Origin: Loripinus fragilis
Lineage: Eukaryota; Mollusca; Bivalvia; Lucinida; Lucinidae
Length of the DNA: 64,000 nucleotides
Assembly: GCA_964019695.1 (NCBI GenBank)
Contig: OZ026522.1
Span: 77,779,601-77,843,600 of the forward strand
Direction: 5' to 3'
Position numbers and translations under genes: made by a program
Notes under the pieces: model-generated
The model's database searches: none
Seen by the model: only the letters and a program-made list of their open reading frames with translations
What the model was told of the DNA's origin: nothing
Shown: piece by piece, positions 10,552 to 23,169 of the stretch
Numbering within the stretch: the stretch's first letter is position 1
Layout of the letters: every line of letters begins with the position of its first letter

Positions 10552-11757
10552 TTAAAGCAAGGCTTTATTTACTGTCGTCTTACACCTTGAACATTTACCT
10601 ATTCCGTGTCACAGACCAGAAACCAACTGAATCCAAATTATAGATACTGTAGTAGTTTGATTTCAGAATTTATCAAATTTTAATTTGCTTGAAGTCCTAT
10701 AATTTACCCCACCCACAATAATATTTACGCAATTTTAATAGAAACCATAAAACATTAGCATAACAATGCTTTAACCGTACTGCATACACATACCAACCCT
10801 CAGACATATTAAGCTCCTTGATTTAAATGCACAATTTTGTTTCCATGGCAACACAATCCTCGTGAATTTGAAAATTTGCGGAATTTTGGAGTTTTTTGTT
10901 GCTAGGCAACGCGTAGCCTCAATGTTCACCTTAACATTAACAAACTTAGTGTAATGAAAAGACAATATGATATATGTTATTCAAATAAGTCGCAAATATG
11001 CCTTTTCACAAAAACTATCAAGCACACAAGCTTTTTAAAGACATACTGTAAATTCCTGGTGGCTGAGATCGTGAACGCATCGATCTGACTGACGATCTTC
11101 AGTTGCCTAGCAACCATAAAAGAAGCTTCACTATGGTAATTTTTTAGGATTAAAACATCTATGACATATTATACTTATAGAACATAATCACATTGGCTGT
11201 GTACAATACCAAACTAAAATGTTATGAGGTAGGGCTCAGTTATTTTTGACTAACCCTCGTATAATATGTTAGCGCCATTATCGCCAAAAATGTATAGAAA
11301 ATAAGCAATATCTATAGTCATGTAAAAACGGAAGAAGTTTAGAACCCACATCAAAATTTCAAAGTGTTTCAGAATCCAGGGATGGTTGAAATGAATAACA
11401 CCCACGAACTCTAGGTGATACTATTTCTATAATTATCTTGCATTTTTAAGTTGAAAAATAGCAAATAGTGATATTTTTGAAATTTCAGATAATTTGCATT
11501 GCTCGTTTTCAAATTATACAAAATTTAAATGTACTTAATTTTTTGCAAATGAAACAACGTTTACCATTTTGGGAACTCACTTATGGCCACTGAGTGTATG
11601 TCTAAGGTTGACCAGTCCTAATTACGCATTCATGAGGTGCCGCCTTTACAGTAACCAAAAAGTCATATAATACTGGGTGGTTTTGGAGTGGTTTAGTGGA
11701 CAGGCTAGTTTGCGGTGTATATATCACATTGCTTAATTATACCAACCCAAAAGTTTT

Positions 11758-13750
11758 GATATTGTGTATCACAACCATTGGCTCCATTTCTTTAAAAAAA
11801 AGATAGCTGGTGTTGAAAAAGTGCTGTAAAAATGTCAGATTGTTATATTTTTTATTGAAAATTTACAGAAATATTTGAAATGTACTGGAAAACATTCTGT
11901 TAAAGTTCAAATTAGTATAGACACAGAAAATAAATTAATACAGAACAGAGAACTGGACGGAAAATAATGCCATGAAAATGGTCTGATTGCTGTTTACTTT
12001 GACTGTAAAAACAAACTAAATCAGCAAATGCAGGAGTATGGGGTATGTACATTTTGTGAGGTATTATAGCAGTGCTCTATTTGAAAATGATATTTTTTTT
12101 TGAATAAATGTTGATGGATATAAGCTATGGTTGGATCCTAAGAAAATCTGCTAATTTTCACTGTCAGTCCTGATATTGGTGCCACAAGCAGTGAAATAAT
12201 ATTTGTGTAATAATTATTTTCAGTTGAAAGTACCATTTGGGGTAACTTTTTTACAGAACATTTATTTTTTTAAGAAGAACTACCCTTTGATTTCGTATGA
12301 AAGTTTGGGTACCCCCTTGTAAAGCAAAATTTGGCTAAGGGTTAGGTATCGCTGGTGCTATATTTTCGATTTGAAAGAATGAAACATTTAAAGACTAAAT
12401 GCTTCAACGCTCATATACTAGGCCAAAAAAGAAACGCCGCATATAAAGATTCAAAATATTGCGCGTTAAATGAGAGTTACAAAATTTCACCTGCTATCTA
12501 TGTTTCGCTACTATTTCTGCCACACATTATTCCCCTTGTTTCATTGAGCTGAGTCAACCCAAACCAGTGTGCTGGCTGTCTTTTTATTTTCAAGTTTTTC
12601 ACGTGCACATTCATTTTATTTAGAATTACACATGTAATAACTACTTAAAGCACAAGCTAATATCCAATTTGCTTGAAAACATTTTAAAACTTTAAATTTA
12701 AAAGTTACACATTGCTAATTTACGATGCCAAAACGGACACATGTTGAACGCGAAAAGGCGAAAAGAATGTTACAAGCTAACGTGACGCCATCGGTGATAG
12801 CCCTACAATTTCGATGCGTCTAAGGAAACGTTTCTGACAAATTGGAACAATGTCAGGCCGTGCGCATTCATGACGTCATCGCCTAATGGCGCGACGTCAA
12901 GATCGATAAAAACGTAGGTTTAAACTGCTGAATCAATTTCGTCCAATGACAATGAAAGCTAGCACAACCCCAGGAACTCATAATCCAAGAATCAGCGCTC
13001 AAACTGTGACGAATCGTTTGCGAGAGATTGGTGAAAGACCCCCTATATACAATGTATGTTTTATATGCGGCGTTTCTTTATTGGCCTAGTATATATAGAC
13101 CATAGAAAGACTGATAATTGTTGCTAAGTTACCATGTGGATTCATTCAATAATCTAGATTTTTGGGTCAGTGGTACAAATACCCCACCCACCCCTACTTT
13201 GAATGTGAATAAATCAGAAAGATGTTAACGCATCTTGTTCACAACTCAAGACTATAATATGTTAGCGCCATTATCGCTAAAATTGTATAGAAAATAAGCA
13301 ATATCTATAGTCATGTAAAAACGGAAGAAGGTTAGAACCCACATCAAAATTTCAAAGTGTTTCAGAATCCAGGGATGGTTGAAATGAATAACACCCACAA
13401 ACTCTAGGTGATACTATTTCTATAATTATCTTGCATTTTTAAATTGAAAAATAGCAAATAGTGATATTTTTGAAATTTCAGATAATTTGCATTGCTCGTT
13501 TTCAAATTTTACAAAATTTAAATGTACTTAATTTTTTGCAAATGAAACAACGTTTACCATTTTGGGAACTCACTTATGGCCACTGAGTGTATGTCTAAGG
13601 TTGACCAGTCCTAATTACGCATTCATGAGGTGCCGCCTTTACAGTAACCAAAAAGTCATATAATACTGGGTGGTTTTGGAGTGGTTTAGTGGACAGGCTA
13701 GTTTGCGGTGTATATATCACATTGCTTAATTATACCAACCCAAAAGTTTT
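11758..13750 (+). repeat. Tandem duplication, unit 2 (uninterrupted)
   Basis: Collinear with unit 1 minus the nested mariner-like element and retrotransposon. The junction with unit 1 is at GATATT/TTTTGA with only a few shared bases, as expected of end-joining. It retains the right Tc1-like terminus (ending 13589, TA at 13590-13591) and the mariner empty site at 13253-13254. Confidence 0.87.
12724..13053 (+). pseudogene. Tc1-like transposase relic, copy 2
   Basis: Same decayed reading and same internal stops as 2283-2612, showing that the damage predates the tandem duplication. Confidence 0.65.
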
Positions 13751-16134
13751 GAATAATTTAGCTCTGTTTGTACATGTAATAAAATTCTTAAAACCACGAG
13801 ATAGACTTATAAATCAGATTGATTAGTTTATCATTAAATAACTTATTTTAGCCGTACCGCACTCGGAACGGCTTTGGCTGTTTTTGGCCATTCCGAGTGT
13901 TATATAGATGATTTGCCATACTGATTGTTATATGGTGAAAACACACTCTGTAAACAGGTCCCCACATAACTGTTTAGAAAAACAACAACAACAACAACAG
14001 AAAAAGCAGCAGCCGTACCAACAAGGCGATATTACTGGCACCTTCTTGCACTAGTGCATTCAGAATAGCGAGGCCTCTTTAGAAGTTTGGGCAGTTTGGT
14101 TGTTGTGGGTCTTGAAGGCGTGACCGTCGTGTAGGTATAAGCCTTTGTGGCTACCAATATTTGCTATTGGTAAGGTTAAAAATGACTTGAAAATGTATTT
14201 CACTCCCAGTAAACTCAATAAGAGTCATACTCTCACCTACGAGGGGGGCTCAATATGTAATGAAAACCCATTCATAACTCCATCCACAAACGCGTTAGGA
14301 TTTTATGCCATATGCCAAACGAAAGATCAAAACATGGCCGTTATAATGGTGCATGGAACATTATTTATCGTTCCAAACTTTATAAGTTACAGACTTTTCA
14401 AAAAGCACACTAATATACACTGCATATATTTTCCTCCGAATTGTAAAGACTCAATATGACAAAGGTAGAAAGGCATGCTGTATTTTCTAAAACAAACATT
14501 TAACATTCATGTATCACATATCCATAGTTTTCTGACTCATTATTCCTTATCTGCTATAACGATACAAACTTTTGACCAGTACCGATTTCTCGTGCAAACG
14601 GTTTTATTACGGTACCCCCTCTTACGTTGACGTCGTTTGAAGCAATGGACGTGACACTAAAATACGCACGGTTCTTGAAAATCAGAAATATGGCTTTGTA
14701 CCAAGAAAGAACACTTTTGATTGTATCGAATTTCAATACACACAGTACATATGCAGCAGACCAGTTAAACTGAAACCAAAATCTTGGGGTATCTCATCTG
14801 AGTGGTATACCATTTTCGTTTCCTATTTTTTTATCTTCTAAAATTAGGCAGCCAGATTATGTACATGTAAATACGTGTAACAATGTCCAAATAATGCATC
14901 TGAATGCAAACATCGATGAAACGCGGTATTTTGTCTGATCCATTTCAGTGTAAGCCAGAGATGACATTCTTTTAAGTGATTTTCTCATTTCAAATGAAGT
15001 ATTGGGGGGGGTACTTTATGAGTGAGATTAGATATCGAAATGTCAAAATCGGCTGTAGTACTTGAAAATGAACATCAACGCGACCAGAAGAAATGTTACT
15101 AACAATTTTCGGATACATTTTCGCTTTGTAATCGTTCACGGAAAAACGACTTTGTCATTGGAATGCTAGAGAATGTAGCATCAAGGAGGAGTTTAACCAT
15201 AATGGCAGCCTCAGTTTTTCATAGAATATAAAGCAATATCAAAGATTTTTGCAGTTATAAATCACCAATATATGGATATTTACCACACGAAGAAGCAGAC
15301 TGGAAACATCCCTCGTTCATGTAGTTATCTGCTTTTGAAAACTATGTTTTATTTCATATCGCAGTGTACTTCAGTACCCTATCTTGAAAGTGTCTTGTGT
15401 AAATTAGATAAGAAGCTGGACAACTGCAATTTTTCATTTATTAAGCCAAGAAATAGACCGTTTAATGAAAGTAATTATGAAGTGTGTAAATATAAAATTT
15501 TGGGATATACTGGGCATTTTTTCATTACATATTGAACGCCCCTCGTATGTGTATTTTTGTTTTGTGACGGCGAGCTGTATATAACTTATGTTCTTTTCTG
15601 TTCTGGTGTTTCAGTTCACTGCAGGGTTGGTAGTAGTTGGTGGTTAGCTCAGTGGATATATATCGTTTCGACGGAAAATGAAACAAAAAAGGCTAATTTT
15701 ATTTCATTTTGCGTCGACATTGACAACGCAAAATGTAATATAATGTTCAAAATGAGATTATTATTACATTATTTCAAAATGCGTTGTAACACAGCTTACA
15801 AATTAACCAACAGCATCAATGTCTGCTGACTTGAGGCCGTTCATGATAGAAAATGGTGTCGATCGTCATGACGCCTAGCCATAGTATTGTATACATGTAC
15901 GTTTTGGCGTGCCTACAGATAATTTCTGGAGTAAAGCAACAAGAAGGCAACTATATATATTAGCAGTTTCAAGGATCTCTTGAATGTTCACAATTTCATT
16001 ACGCACTTGGGTATATTTGCAATTTTCAAGTAGGCGACAGATTCGAATCAATAGTATAGCTTTGACAGATAGTAGTCGCAAACAAACAGACATAAATAAA
16101 TTACCATATAATCACGATGCCCCTTCTAAATATA
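13751..16134. other. Intergenic, no gene seen
   Basis: No frame here has a recognisable motif. Small structures: a hairpin at 13860-13899 (CACTCGGAACGGC with GCCATTCCGAGTG), a short AAC-rich microsatellite at about 13980-13999, and an AT-rich fold at about 15690-15740 (ATTTTGCGT with AACGCAAAAT). A run at about 15640-15655, TGGTTAGCTCAGTGG, resembles a tRNA A box but has no cloverleaf around it. Confidence 0.5.
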
Positions 16135-16639
16135 CTCCTCAAAATAATTAAAGGACCAAGATTTTAGAACGCGAGTATAATTAGCTCAAACATTTAAATT
16201 CTGTGAAACTTGGCAGAAATCTTTCCACTCTTTAGTTCCATAAATCAAAAATCATTATCAATGATTCCCATGCCTAATTCTGCCATAATTGTGTCTCAAA
16301 TGCACATACCCTCAAAAACCCACTTTTAAAAGGCAGTGGGTGGGGTAAAGAAATTCTTCTGTGGTCATTCGAGTAGAATGAAAGTGACACCAAATTAAAC
16401 TTGGTTTTAAACAGTTTAGCATACATGCAAAAATAATCTTCAAACAGTTTCAATATACTGAGAAACATGCATTTTCATCTCTGACAATGGAGTTTTGACA
16501 TTGTTTTGTTTTCTGAAAACAATGTGTGTACTTGGCCATCAAGAATCAGATTTTCAATCGTCATTTTATGCCGTTGAGTGTAAGAAAGATGTCCCGACGA
16601 ATTGTTTAAAGATTGTCACAGACAAACTTCAAAACCAGT

Positions 16640-19600
16640 AGGCCTTGAGCTGGCTATAGACCCCCCTCCCCCCCGCCCCCCCCCCCCCCAAGGGGAATCT
16701 TGTACACTATGATTTTCTGAAACTTCATTATATAAGACACAAAATAAAAGATGTTAGCCCTCTGAGAGTGGCAGCGTTAACGTGTAACATCACGTTATAT
16801 ACGTTACCCCCCAAAATAGCATTAAATGTCCCTGATAATGTCTCAACCATGACATGTTCTTACATATTTGCATGCTGACACAGGTTTATGATCTTCTTAT
16901 AACACAGTTACATATTTTCGTATTAATTTTATAAATATCTTTAGTTATTACCGTTACATACGTTACTTAATGTTCCCTGTGTTATTTCCGAGTATCAGTA
17001 TGGTATTTATTGAATATACTTGTATTACATCTGTCACAGAATATAGTTAATCTGTATGACTGCTACTGAAATGATTTTAAGTTCTTTATTTTGGTCGCTT
17101 TCACTATTTTTCAGGCCCATGTTATGTATGTTACCTTCAAAATAGCATTAAACATTCTAGTTAATGTCTCTAACAAGCCCTGTTTATACTTATTTGCATG
17201 CTGGCACAGGTTTATGTACTTCTTCTAACAAGGTTTACCTATTTTAAGTATTCATTTTATAAATGCCCAGAGCTTTAACTGTTATGTTAGTTACCAAATG
17301 ATACATAAGCTATTCTGAGTATCTGTATAGCAGTTGTTGACTATACATGTATAAAGTTTGTCAGAAAATCTAAAAAATGGACAGCTCAGTTCTGGGCAGG
17401 GTATATGGATATAATTCAGATGGTGTTCACACTGATTAGGGCTACAAAGAAAACAACTTTGAATTGCATGTCAGCTCTATCTGTATGCATTGTTCCCAAT
17501 GATAATTGCAAACGATCACAACAGCTACGCACAATATGTACCTGTGTAACTGATTACACATATTAATTTATCTGATACACATCGCAGATGCAAAGAACTT
17601 CTCGAACAAAATGGGTTTATTGTGACAAGACTATTGGTTCTTTGCTTGAGAAATGCTTTTGTGATAACTATGAGGCAAACAATAAAGAGGTATTATAGGC
17701 TTCAGCAACTAGAACTACGCTTCGTACTACAGATGGAATGGTGTATTACTCATCACATCAGAGCTTAATATATTGAAACAACTCTTCAATGCACTGATAT
17801 GAAATACGAATACTAGAGGCAGTTTCAGGCTTCACCAATCCTTTTAGTTCTAGTTTTGAAGACAATGAACTGTGCTTTTTTGTCTTTCGGTGTTCTAGCT
17901 AAGCCTGGCATAGCTAATATCTTATTGAGGCTGATGACATTGGCAGGAAGACTGTTGCAGACTGCATTGAATCACTTTTAGTTAAAAAATCTGTCTTTCA
18001 CAACCCCATAAAATGCTACAAGCTAATAAAGTTTTGAGGTTTGCGAGGTCAAGCAAGAAGATATTGTCCAATTTACAAAACATAAACAGCCAGCTAAGGG
18101 CTTAAAGGAGCGTCTTTGGTCAGCATGACGTCTTTCTATTGGACATATTGTTGACCTTGAGTTGACACTTCTGTTCCTTCTGGGACCTGTACCATGGTCA
18201 CTGTCAACTCCTAATAGAATTTCCACCAAAACTGCCAAGTCCAAACTTTTGCATGGCTTGCAATCACACATTGAACCAACATTAGATTGGCCATGCAGTG
18301 CTGCACATAACTTTGATGTTAATGCCATAACTACAGAGCATAATAGCTTTTCCTGTCACCTTTAAGGATCTGATGGCACCAATATTCAACCAGGCACTAA
18401 AGGCAGGGCATGTTGGTTTTGTCACTTATAAATATATACAATGTATAAGCAGCAGTCTATAAAGTCTCAGAAACGTCTTAGAAACGTTCTAGTGGGGGAG
18501 GGGTTCTCTATCAGTATAAATGGCAGCAGTCTATAAAGTCTTAAATTTCTAGTGGAGGGAGGGGTTCTCTATCAGTAAAAATGGGAAGGAAACAAATGCT
18601 ACACGTTAACGCTGCCACTCTCAGAGGGCTAACATCTCCATGTACACATATACTGATAGAGAACTATCATTTCCTGGGTGTTTTGTTCAACACTGGTGTA
18701 TGCAACAGAAGGTGCACCTTCTGAATGTCAACAACATTGGCAAGGATATGGGGGAAGAGATCTACAATAATACACTGTTTATCAGATTGTGACACTACCA
18801 ATGTGCCAATGTGTTAGTACCACAGAAAGGTTGTTCCTACCAAACTGATAGAGAACCCCTCCCCACTAGTTCATCAACATTCTAAGCAGGGTAGGAAAAC
18901 AAATAAAGAATTGTTCTAGGCACTCATCAGTGATATGAAGCCCTAACATGTGCTATTTATGTAATTGTGAATAAGCTGCAGTACGACATTTTTCTTAAAA
19001 GAGTACCAAAGCCATACACATATACTGACTATTTCAAATGGCATGAACATGAGATTACCTCCACCCTGCTTTTCTGTCCTTAAGATGTACATACAGAGAT
19101 TGAACTATCAAGTCTTTCCCATGAAAACAAGTGAGCCTAAAAAGATATGGACAAAATGTGTGTTAAATAAATGGGAAGGAAATCAAGTACCTCTGGGTGA
19201 AAGAAAACTTGATTGTACCCTAACAAAAGAGCCACAGAATTATATTTTACATTTTGTGTGATATGGGGTTACCATGTTCAAAACTCAACAACTCGAACCA
19301 TCTAAAAGATAGAAAAATAATATTTGCAGTTTCCAAAAGGTACATAAACATACTTTAATACAAAATGAGTTAGTAAGCACGTTCACATTTAAAAAAAATA
19401 TCAAACTTTATTAGTTTCATAAATCATTTCTATAAGAATAATGAAAAAAAAGTAACATACGTAACACTTTGGGGTGAATATTTGTTTTCAAAGGTCCATA
19501 TCTGTGATGCAAAAATAGCTTATGTGGATGATATAGCCAACTTGTATATCTTACCTTATGCTTTGCACTTTTTCAGATGTCATGTCATTTACTTAAATCA

Positions 19601-20496
19601 TCAAAGATGTTGATGGGTAATATATATAATTGGCTGTTACAAGGTAATGGTGTCATTACCAGAATGCTAGCTTATTGCAAAATCCTTGCAAGATGAATCT
19701 GATAGAGGATTAATATGCTGTTTAGGAAAATTCTTTAAACCCTTGGACAATATCTGAAGATTTGCTCTATAACTTCTACCTGATGAGGTTTCTTTGATCT
19801 TTTAAGTTGTTACTCGCACATTGCACTGTATGTTACAAACTTTCCATGAATATTATGTTAACTATATTTGATGTCTCTATAAAAGAAAAGAGGGTTTGTG
19901 GTAGTTTATGTTTTGAGTTACTTCCCCAGCAAGTACATGGACCTGTGCCAGCATGCCAATACGTACAAGCAGGTCGTGTTGGAGACCATTTATTGAACGT
20001 TTAATGGTATTCAGAGAGTAACGTATGTAACCTGGGCTGTAAAATAGTGTAAGACACCATAATAAGGAACTTTAATTCATTTGAATAGCAGCCTTATAGA
20101 TATACTACATTCACTGACGGATGTAATACATGTATAGTCAATAACTGCCATACTGATACTTGGAAATAACATATGAAACACTAACTAACATATACAACTT
20201 TAAAAACTAAAGACATTTATAAAATAAATTCTAAAATTATGTAACTGTGTTATAAGAAGTTCTTAAACCTGTGCCAGACTTCAAAAAAGTCTGAATATGT
20301 CATGTTGGAGGCATTTTCAGAAAAAATTAATGTTATTTTGCGGGTAACGTACGTAACATGATGTTACCCGCTAACGCTGCCACTCTCAGAGGGCGAACAT
20401 ATTTCATTTTGTGGCTTATATAATGTAGTATCTAGAAATCATAATGTACGAAATTCCCCCTGGGGGGAGGTAGGGTCTATAGCCAGCGCGAGGCCT
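16640..20496. mobile_element. Long-terminal-inverted-repeat element (type A), composite
   Basis: The left end reads TAGGCCTTGAGCTGGCTATA and then GACCC. The right end is its inverse: GGGTCTATAGCCAGC, then GGCCTA. The inverted similarity continues inward for several hundred bases, through the shared core CCCTCTGAGAGTGGCAGCG (16756 region, inverted at ~20372-20395) and the phrase CTTCTTATAACACAGTTACA. Another inverted core lies at about 18605-18635 and one at 20914-20940, so the structure is composite. The interior has no recognisable transposase. Family unknown to me. Confidence 0.65.
19245..19690 (+). repeat. Internal direct repeat, first copy
   Basis: Starts with ACATTTTGTGTGATATGGGG and is repeated in the same orientation at 20500-20945 with moderate divergence; both share AGATAGAAAAATAAT and GCAAAATCCTTGCAAGA. 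This shows that the type A elements here are stacked or partly duplicated. Confidence 0.65.
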
Positions 20497-20499
20497 AGA

Positions 20500-21060
20500 G
20501 AATTACATTTTACATTTTTGTGTGATATGGGGGTACCATGTTCAACATCTAATAACTCAAAAAGTATATAAGATAGAAAAATAATGTTTGCAGTTTTGAA
20601 AAGGTTATAAAAAATTCTTTAATATAATACCAAATAAATGAGCATAAACCGGTTTCAATAAAATTTAAGACAAACTACATTAGATGCATTTATCATTTAA
20701 AAGGGGGTTCAATTAAAAAATGTAACATACACTACATCCGGGGTGACTATATTTGTTTTCAAATGTCAAAATCTGTGGCCCAGTAATAGCTTACTTAGAA
20801 AATATAACCAATTTGGAAATCTTACCTTATATTTTGCACTTTTCTGAATTCTAAAAAAGAATTTTAATTATCAAATAGTTTGTAGGGTAACATATGTAAC
20901 AGGCTGTTACAGCTTAACGCTGCCATTGTCAGAGGGCTAACATGTTGCAAAATCCTTGCAAGACATTGGGCTTTAAGAAAGAAAAATATGGTCTACAAAA
21001 TTCCCCCTTGGGGGGAGGTAAACCATATCCAGCCAGTGGCCTACAGTCGTCTGAATCTAT
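20500..21060 (+). repeat. Internal direct repeat, second copy, plus second type A end
   Basis: Homologous to 19245-19690. It ends with an inverted type A core (GCTGCCATTGTCAGAGGGCT) and a diverged type A terminus (TATCCAGCCAGTGGCCTAC) at about 21028-21046. Confidence 0.6.
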
Positions 21061-21453
21061 AGTCTGGCCATTACGCCAAAGCCAAACGGGGCAATTTTCT
21101 CTCACAGGAAGAGGTGGGTGGTAACGGCAGGACTAAAACACCATACAATCATGCGAAAACAGAGATTTCCGCATCTGAAAGCATTATTCATTCATTTCAT
21201 GCAGTTATGTGGTCCATGGATCACACACAAAAATGACATTCCAATACATTTAGGTCAAGTTTTAAAATGACAAAAAAATCCGTGTTAGTAACATTTTCTA
21301 CCTCTTTCTTTTTGCTGTTTCACTAGGCAATAAGGCGTCAAAGATGTCCGAAAAATTTAGGCTAGACCGTAAAATTGGTTTTCGAAATACGTTCTAGACA
21401 AAATGCACCACTGTTATAATTGATAGTATTGGTCCTTCAATTATTTTGAGGAG

Positions 21454-22590
21454 TATATATACTAGAGGACTTTGAAAACGCATCACCAAATTTTGCACTT
21501 TTCTTGTAAACCGTATATGCGATTGAAACGTTACTCGCAGGTTTTAATGTGCAACCCAGAATAGATATGAATCAGTCGTTAATTTGACTGCACCATCACG
21601 CGACGCTGCTGATGACGTCACATGGGTACATACAGCATCCAGCACCTTTCTGCACAGTTAAATGAAGCTTTTTGATTATTTTTGTGTTTAAACTGTTGCG
21701 TGTATGATACCATATCAGCAACAGAGTTTATAGACTTTTTCTAATTAAAAGTAATTGATAACTTCAGTATTTCGAAAGTAAACGTCAAATTTGAACATCA
21801 ATTAATAGCTCCTTTTTAGAAACATCTCCATAAGTTACCTTTATGCACGCTTTCATTACTGATATTGACTATAGGCACTGGCAGTCATGTGAGGAAGACG
21901 TTTTGATGTAAATCATGGCAGGAGATCTGCTGTCATGTGATCGAGAACGTCTTAAAAAATTACGTTAACGTCACTTGCACAATACAAAAGACACGTGATA
22001 CAAGCGTAATTTATGCATAATCTGTCATTTGTGTATGACCTTAGCCTTTTCCAATAAAATCGGACGTAAAACAAATCGAAACTTTGAAAGGCCCAAGACG
22101 TTGAATTTTATTACTAGACTATAGTAATCAGGGTGGGAGGGGTATGCCGGTATTTTTAAAGGGGTGTACTTTTGAGCATACCGAACCGTGTCAATTCATT
22201 TCTAATCTTTCAATAATGAATGTGCAATCGTGAAAGAAGCAAATGACGCAAATCCGTTGAGCCAGGAATCAAAAATAACGCGTGTTAACTTGCAGCTGAA
22301 TTTGTGTCCTTCAAAATCGACCACCCCTGTCTAAAAACGGATACTTTCTCAATACCTTAAAGAAAATTTACAAACATGAATTTTCTAGGACACACTACAA
22401 GCTGATCAGACTATGATATGCGATAACAATTATCTTGCTGACATTCTCAGGGTTTATGAAATAAAGGATTTAATCTGGGAGATGCCTTTTTAAAGTCCAT
22501 AGGTATACTTGGAATGCAGAAAAGTAGCAAATGTTTTTAGATTAAATGCGACTAAATTTGGAATGTCAGATGCAAAGATTATAAAGAAAT
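21454..22590. other. Intergenic, no gene seen
   Basis: No coding signal or clear repeat structure recognised. Several TGACGTCA-like sites occur (for example about 21612) but they are common in this window. Confidence 0.45.
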
Positions 22591-22596
22591 CGATGG

Positions 22597-22660
22597 CATG
22601 CGCGGATCCAGAAGGGGGGCGGGACAGGGGTTCCGGACCCTCCCCTGGAAAATCACAAAT
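22597..22660. repeat. GCATGCGCGGATCCAGA repeat end
   Basis: GCATGCGCGGATCCAGAAGG and the following G/C-rich run including TCCGGACCC recur inverted at about 60510-60557 (CTCTGGATCCGCGCATGC). A dispersed repeat terminus. Confidence 0.6.
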
Positions 22661-22730
22661 CTATAGGTCTCCTTAGCAATACTGGTACGTGTCCCCTGGA
22701 TATCACGAAGATACCAAACCAGCATTCAAT

Positions 22731-22798
22731 GTTGGGCCATCATCGGCCCGCCAGCGAAACGCCATCAACATGACGCTGGCAGGCCGATGATGGCTTGC
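22731..22798. repeat. Hairpin MITE-like repeat
   Basis: GGCCATCATCGGCCCGCCAG on the left pairs with CTGGCAGGCCGATGATGGC on the right, separated by about 25 bases. No second copy was seen in this window. Confidence 0.65.
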
Positions 22799-23169
22799 AT
22801 TTAGTGGTATTGTGATCCACTTACCCTCTAAAATACAAAATAAAACAACAACATAAACGCCAGAGTTGCATTGGACCCCTTTGACAAAACTTTCTGGATC
22901 CACCCATGGATGTCAATGATTTAGATTCAGCGCTAAATATGTTAATGGATGCAGTTTATGGCGCTTCTGAATTTCCAAGACCCGCTAGAAGTTTAAACAT
23001 GAGGAAAGGTTTGACACAGAATGTGGCACCATGACAAAAAGGGGTATAGAATGAAATGCAACACTCACAGAACAACCAAAAAGAACAGACGTAGATGCCA
23101 CTTTATAATATCACAGTCTGATCAGTTATGTGTTTTTTGGTTGCCGTCTATAATTATTGAAAATAAAAT

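Larger units (their letters stand above)
2813..11259. mobile_element. Non-autonomous mariner-like element, hosts the LTR retrotransposon
   Basis: CGAGGGTCAGTCAAAAATAA at 2813 is inverted at the right end as TTATTTTTGACTAACCCTCG, ending at 11259. TA is present on both sides (2811-2812 and 11260-11261). The paralogous sequence at 13245-13260 has a single TA at the same point, giving the empty site directly. Without the retrotransposon the element is about 0.94 kb. Its inverted repeats are long and diverged: both halves contain GGTTGCTAGGCAAC. No transposase frame is visible. Confidence 0.85.
1131..11596. mobile_element. Tc1-like DNA transposon, decayed, interrupted by nested elements
   Basis: The left end, CACTTAGTGGTCATAAGT at 1131 after TA (1129-1130), is inverted at the right end as ACTTATGGCCACTGAGTG, followed by TA (11597-11598). 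The ~29 bp terminal inverted repeats and TA target site are typical of Tc1/mariner elements. A relic of transposase reading (2283-2612) lies inside. Without the nested insertion the element is about 2.0 kb. The locus at 62.6-63.1 kb is a related, unfilled version of the flanking sequence. Confidence 0.75.
1316..11757 (+). repeat. Tandem duplication, unit 1 (interrupted)
   Basis: 1316-2812 plus 11262-11757 together match 11758-13750 almost base for base, in tandem and in the same orientation. The unit starts inside the Tc1-like element, so unit 2 lacks the left terminus, and runs about 160 bp past its right terminus into flanking DNA. It is therefore a segmental duplication and not a second transposition. 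Confidence 0.85.
16135..21453. mobile_element. DNA element with CTCCTCAAAATAATT ends, filled by other repeats
   Basis: CTCCTCAAAATAATTAAAGG begins at 16135 after TA. Its inverse, CCTTCAATTATTTTGAGGAG, ends at 21453 before TA. Ends and TA target fit a Tc1/mariner-type element. Most of the interior is the long-inverted-repeat element described below. No transposase frame is visible, so the host element was probably a short non-autonomous copy. Confidence 0.6.

Noticed and set aside
14145..14459. 104-codon open frame
   Set aside because: No recognisable domain, no splice or promoter context; length is compatible with chance in AT-rich DNA.
15640..15680. tRNA gene suggested by TGGTTAGCTCAGTGG
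   Set aside because: Only an A-box-like run; no acceptor, anticodon or T arm could be folded around it.
18023..18365. Overlapping frames of 101 and 67 codons
   Set aside because: They lie inside the long-inverted-repeat element; no transposase signature (DDE spacing, zinc or helix-turn-helix) was found.
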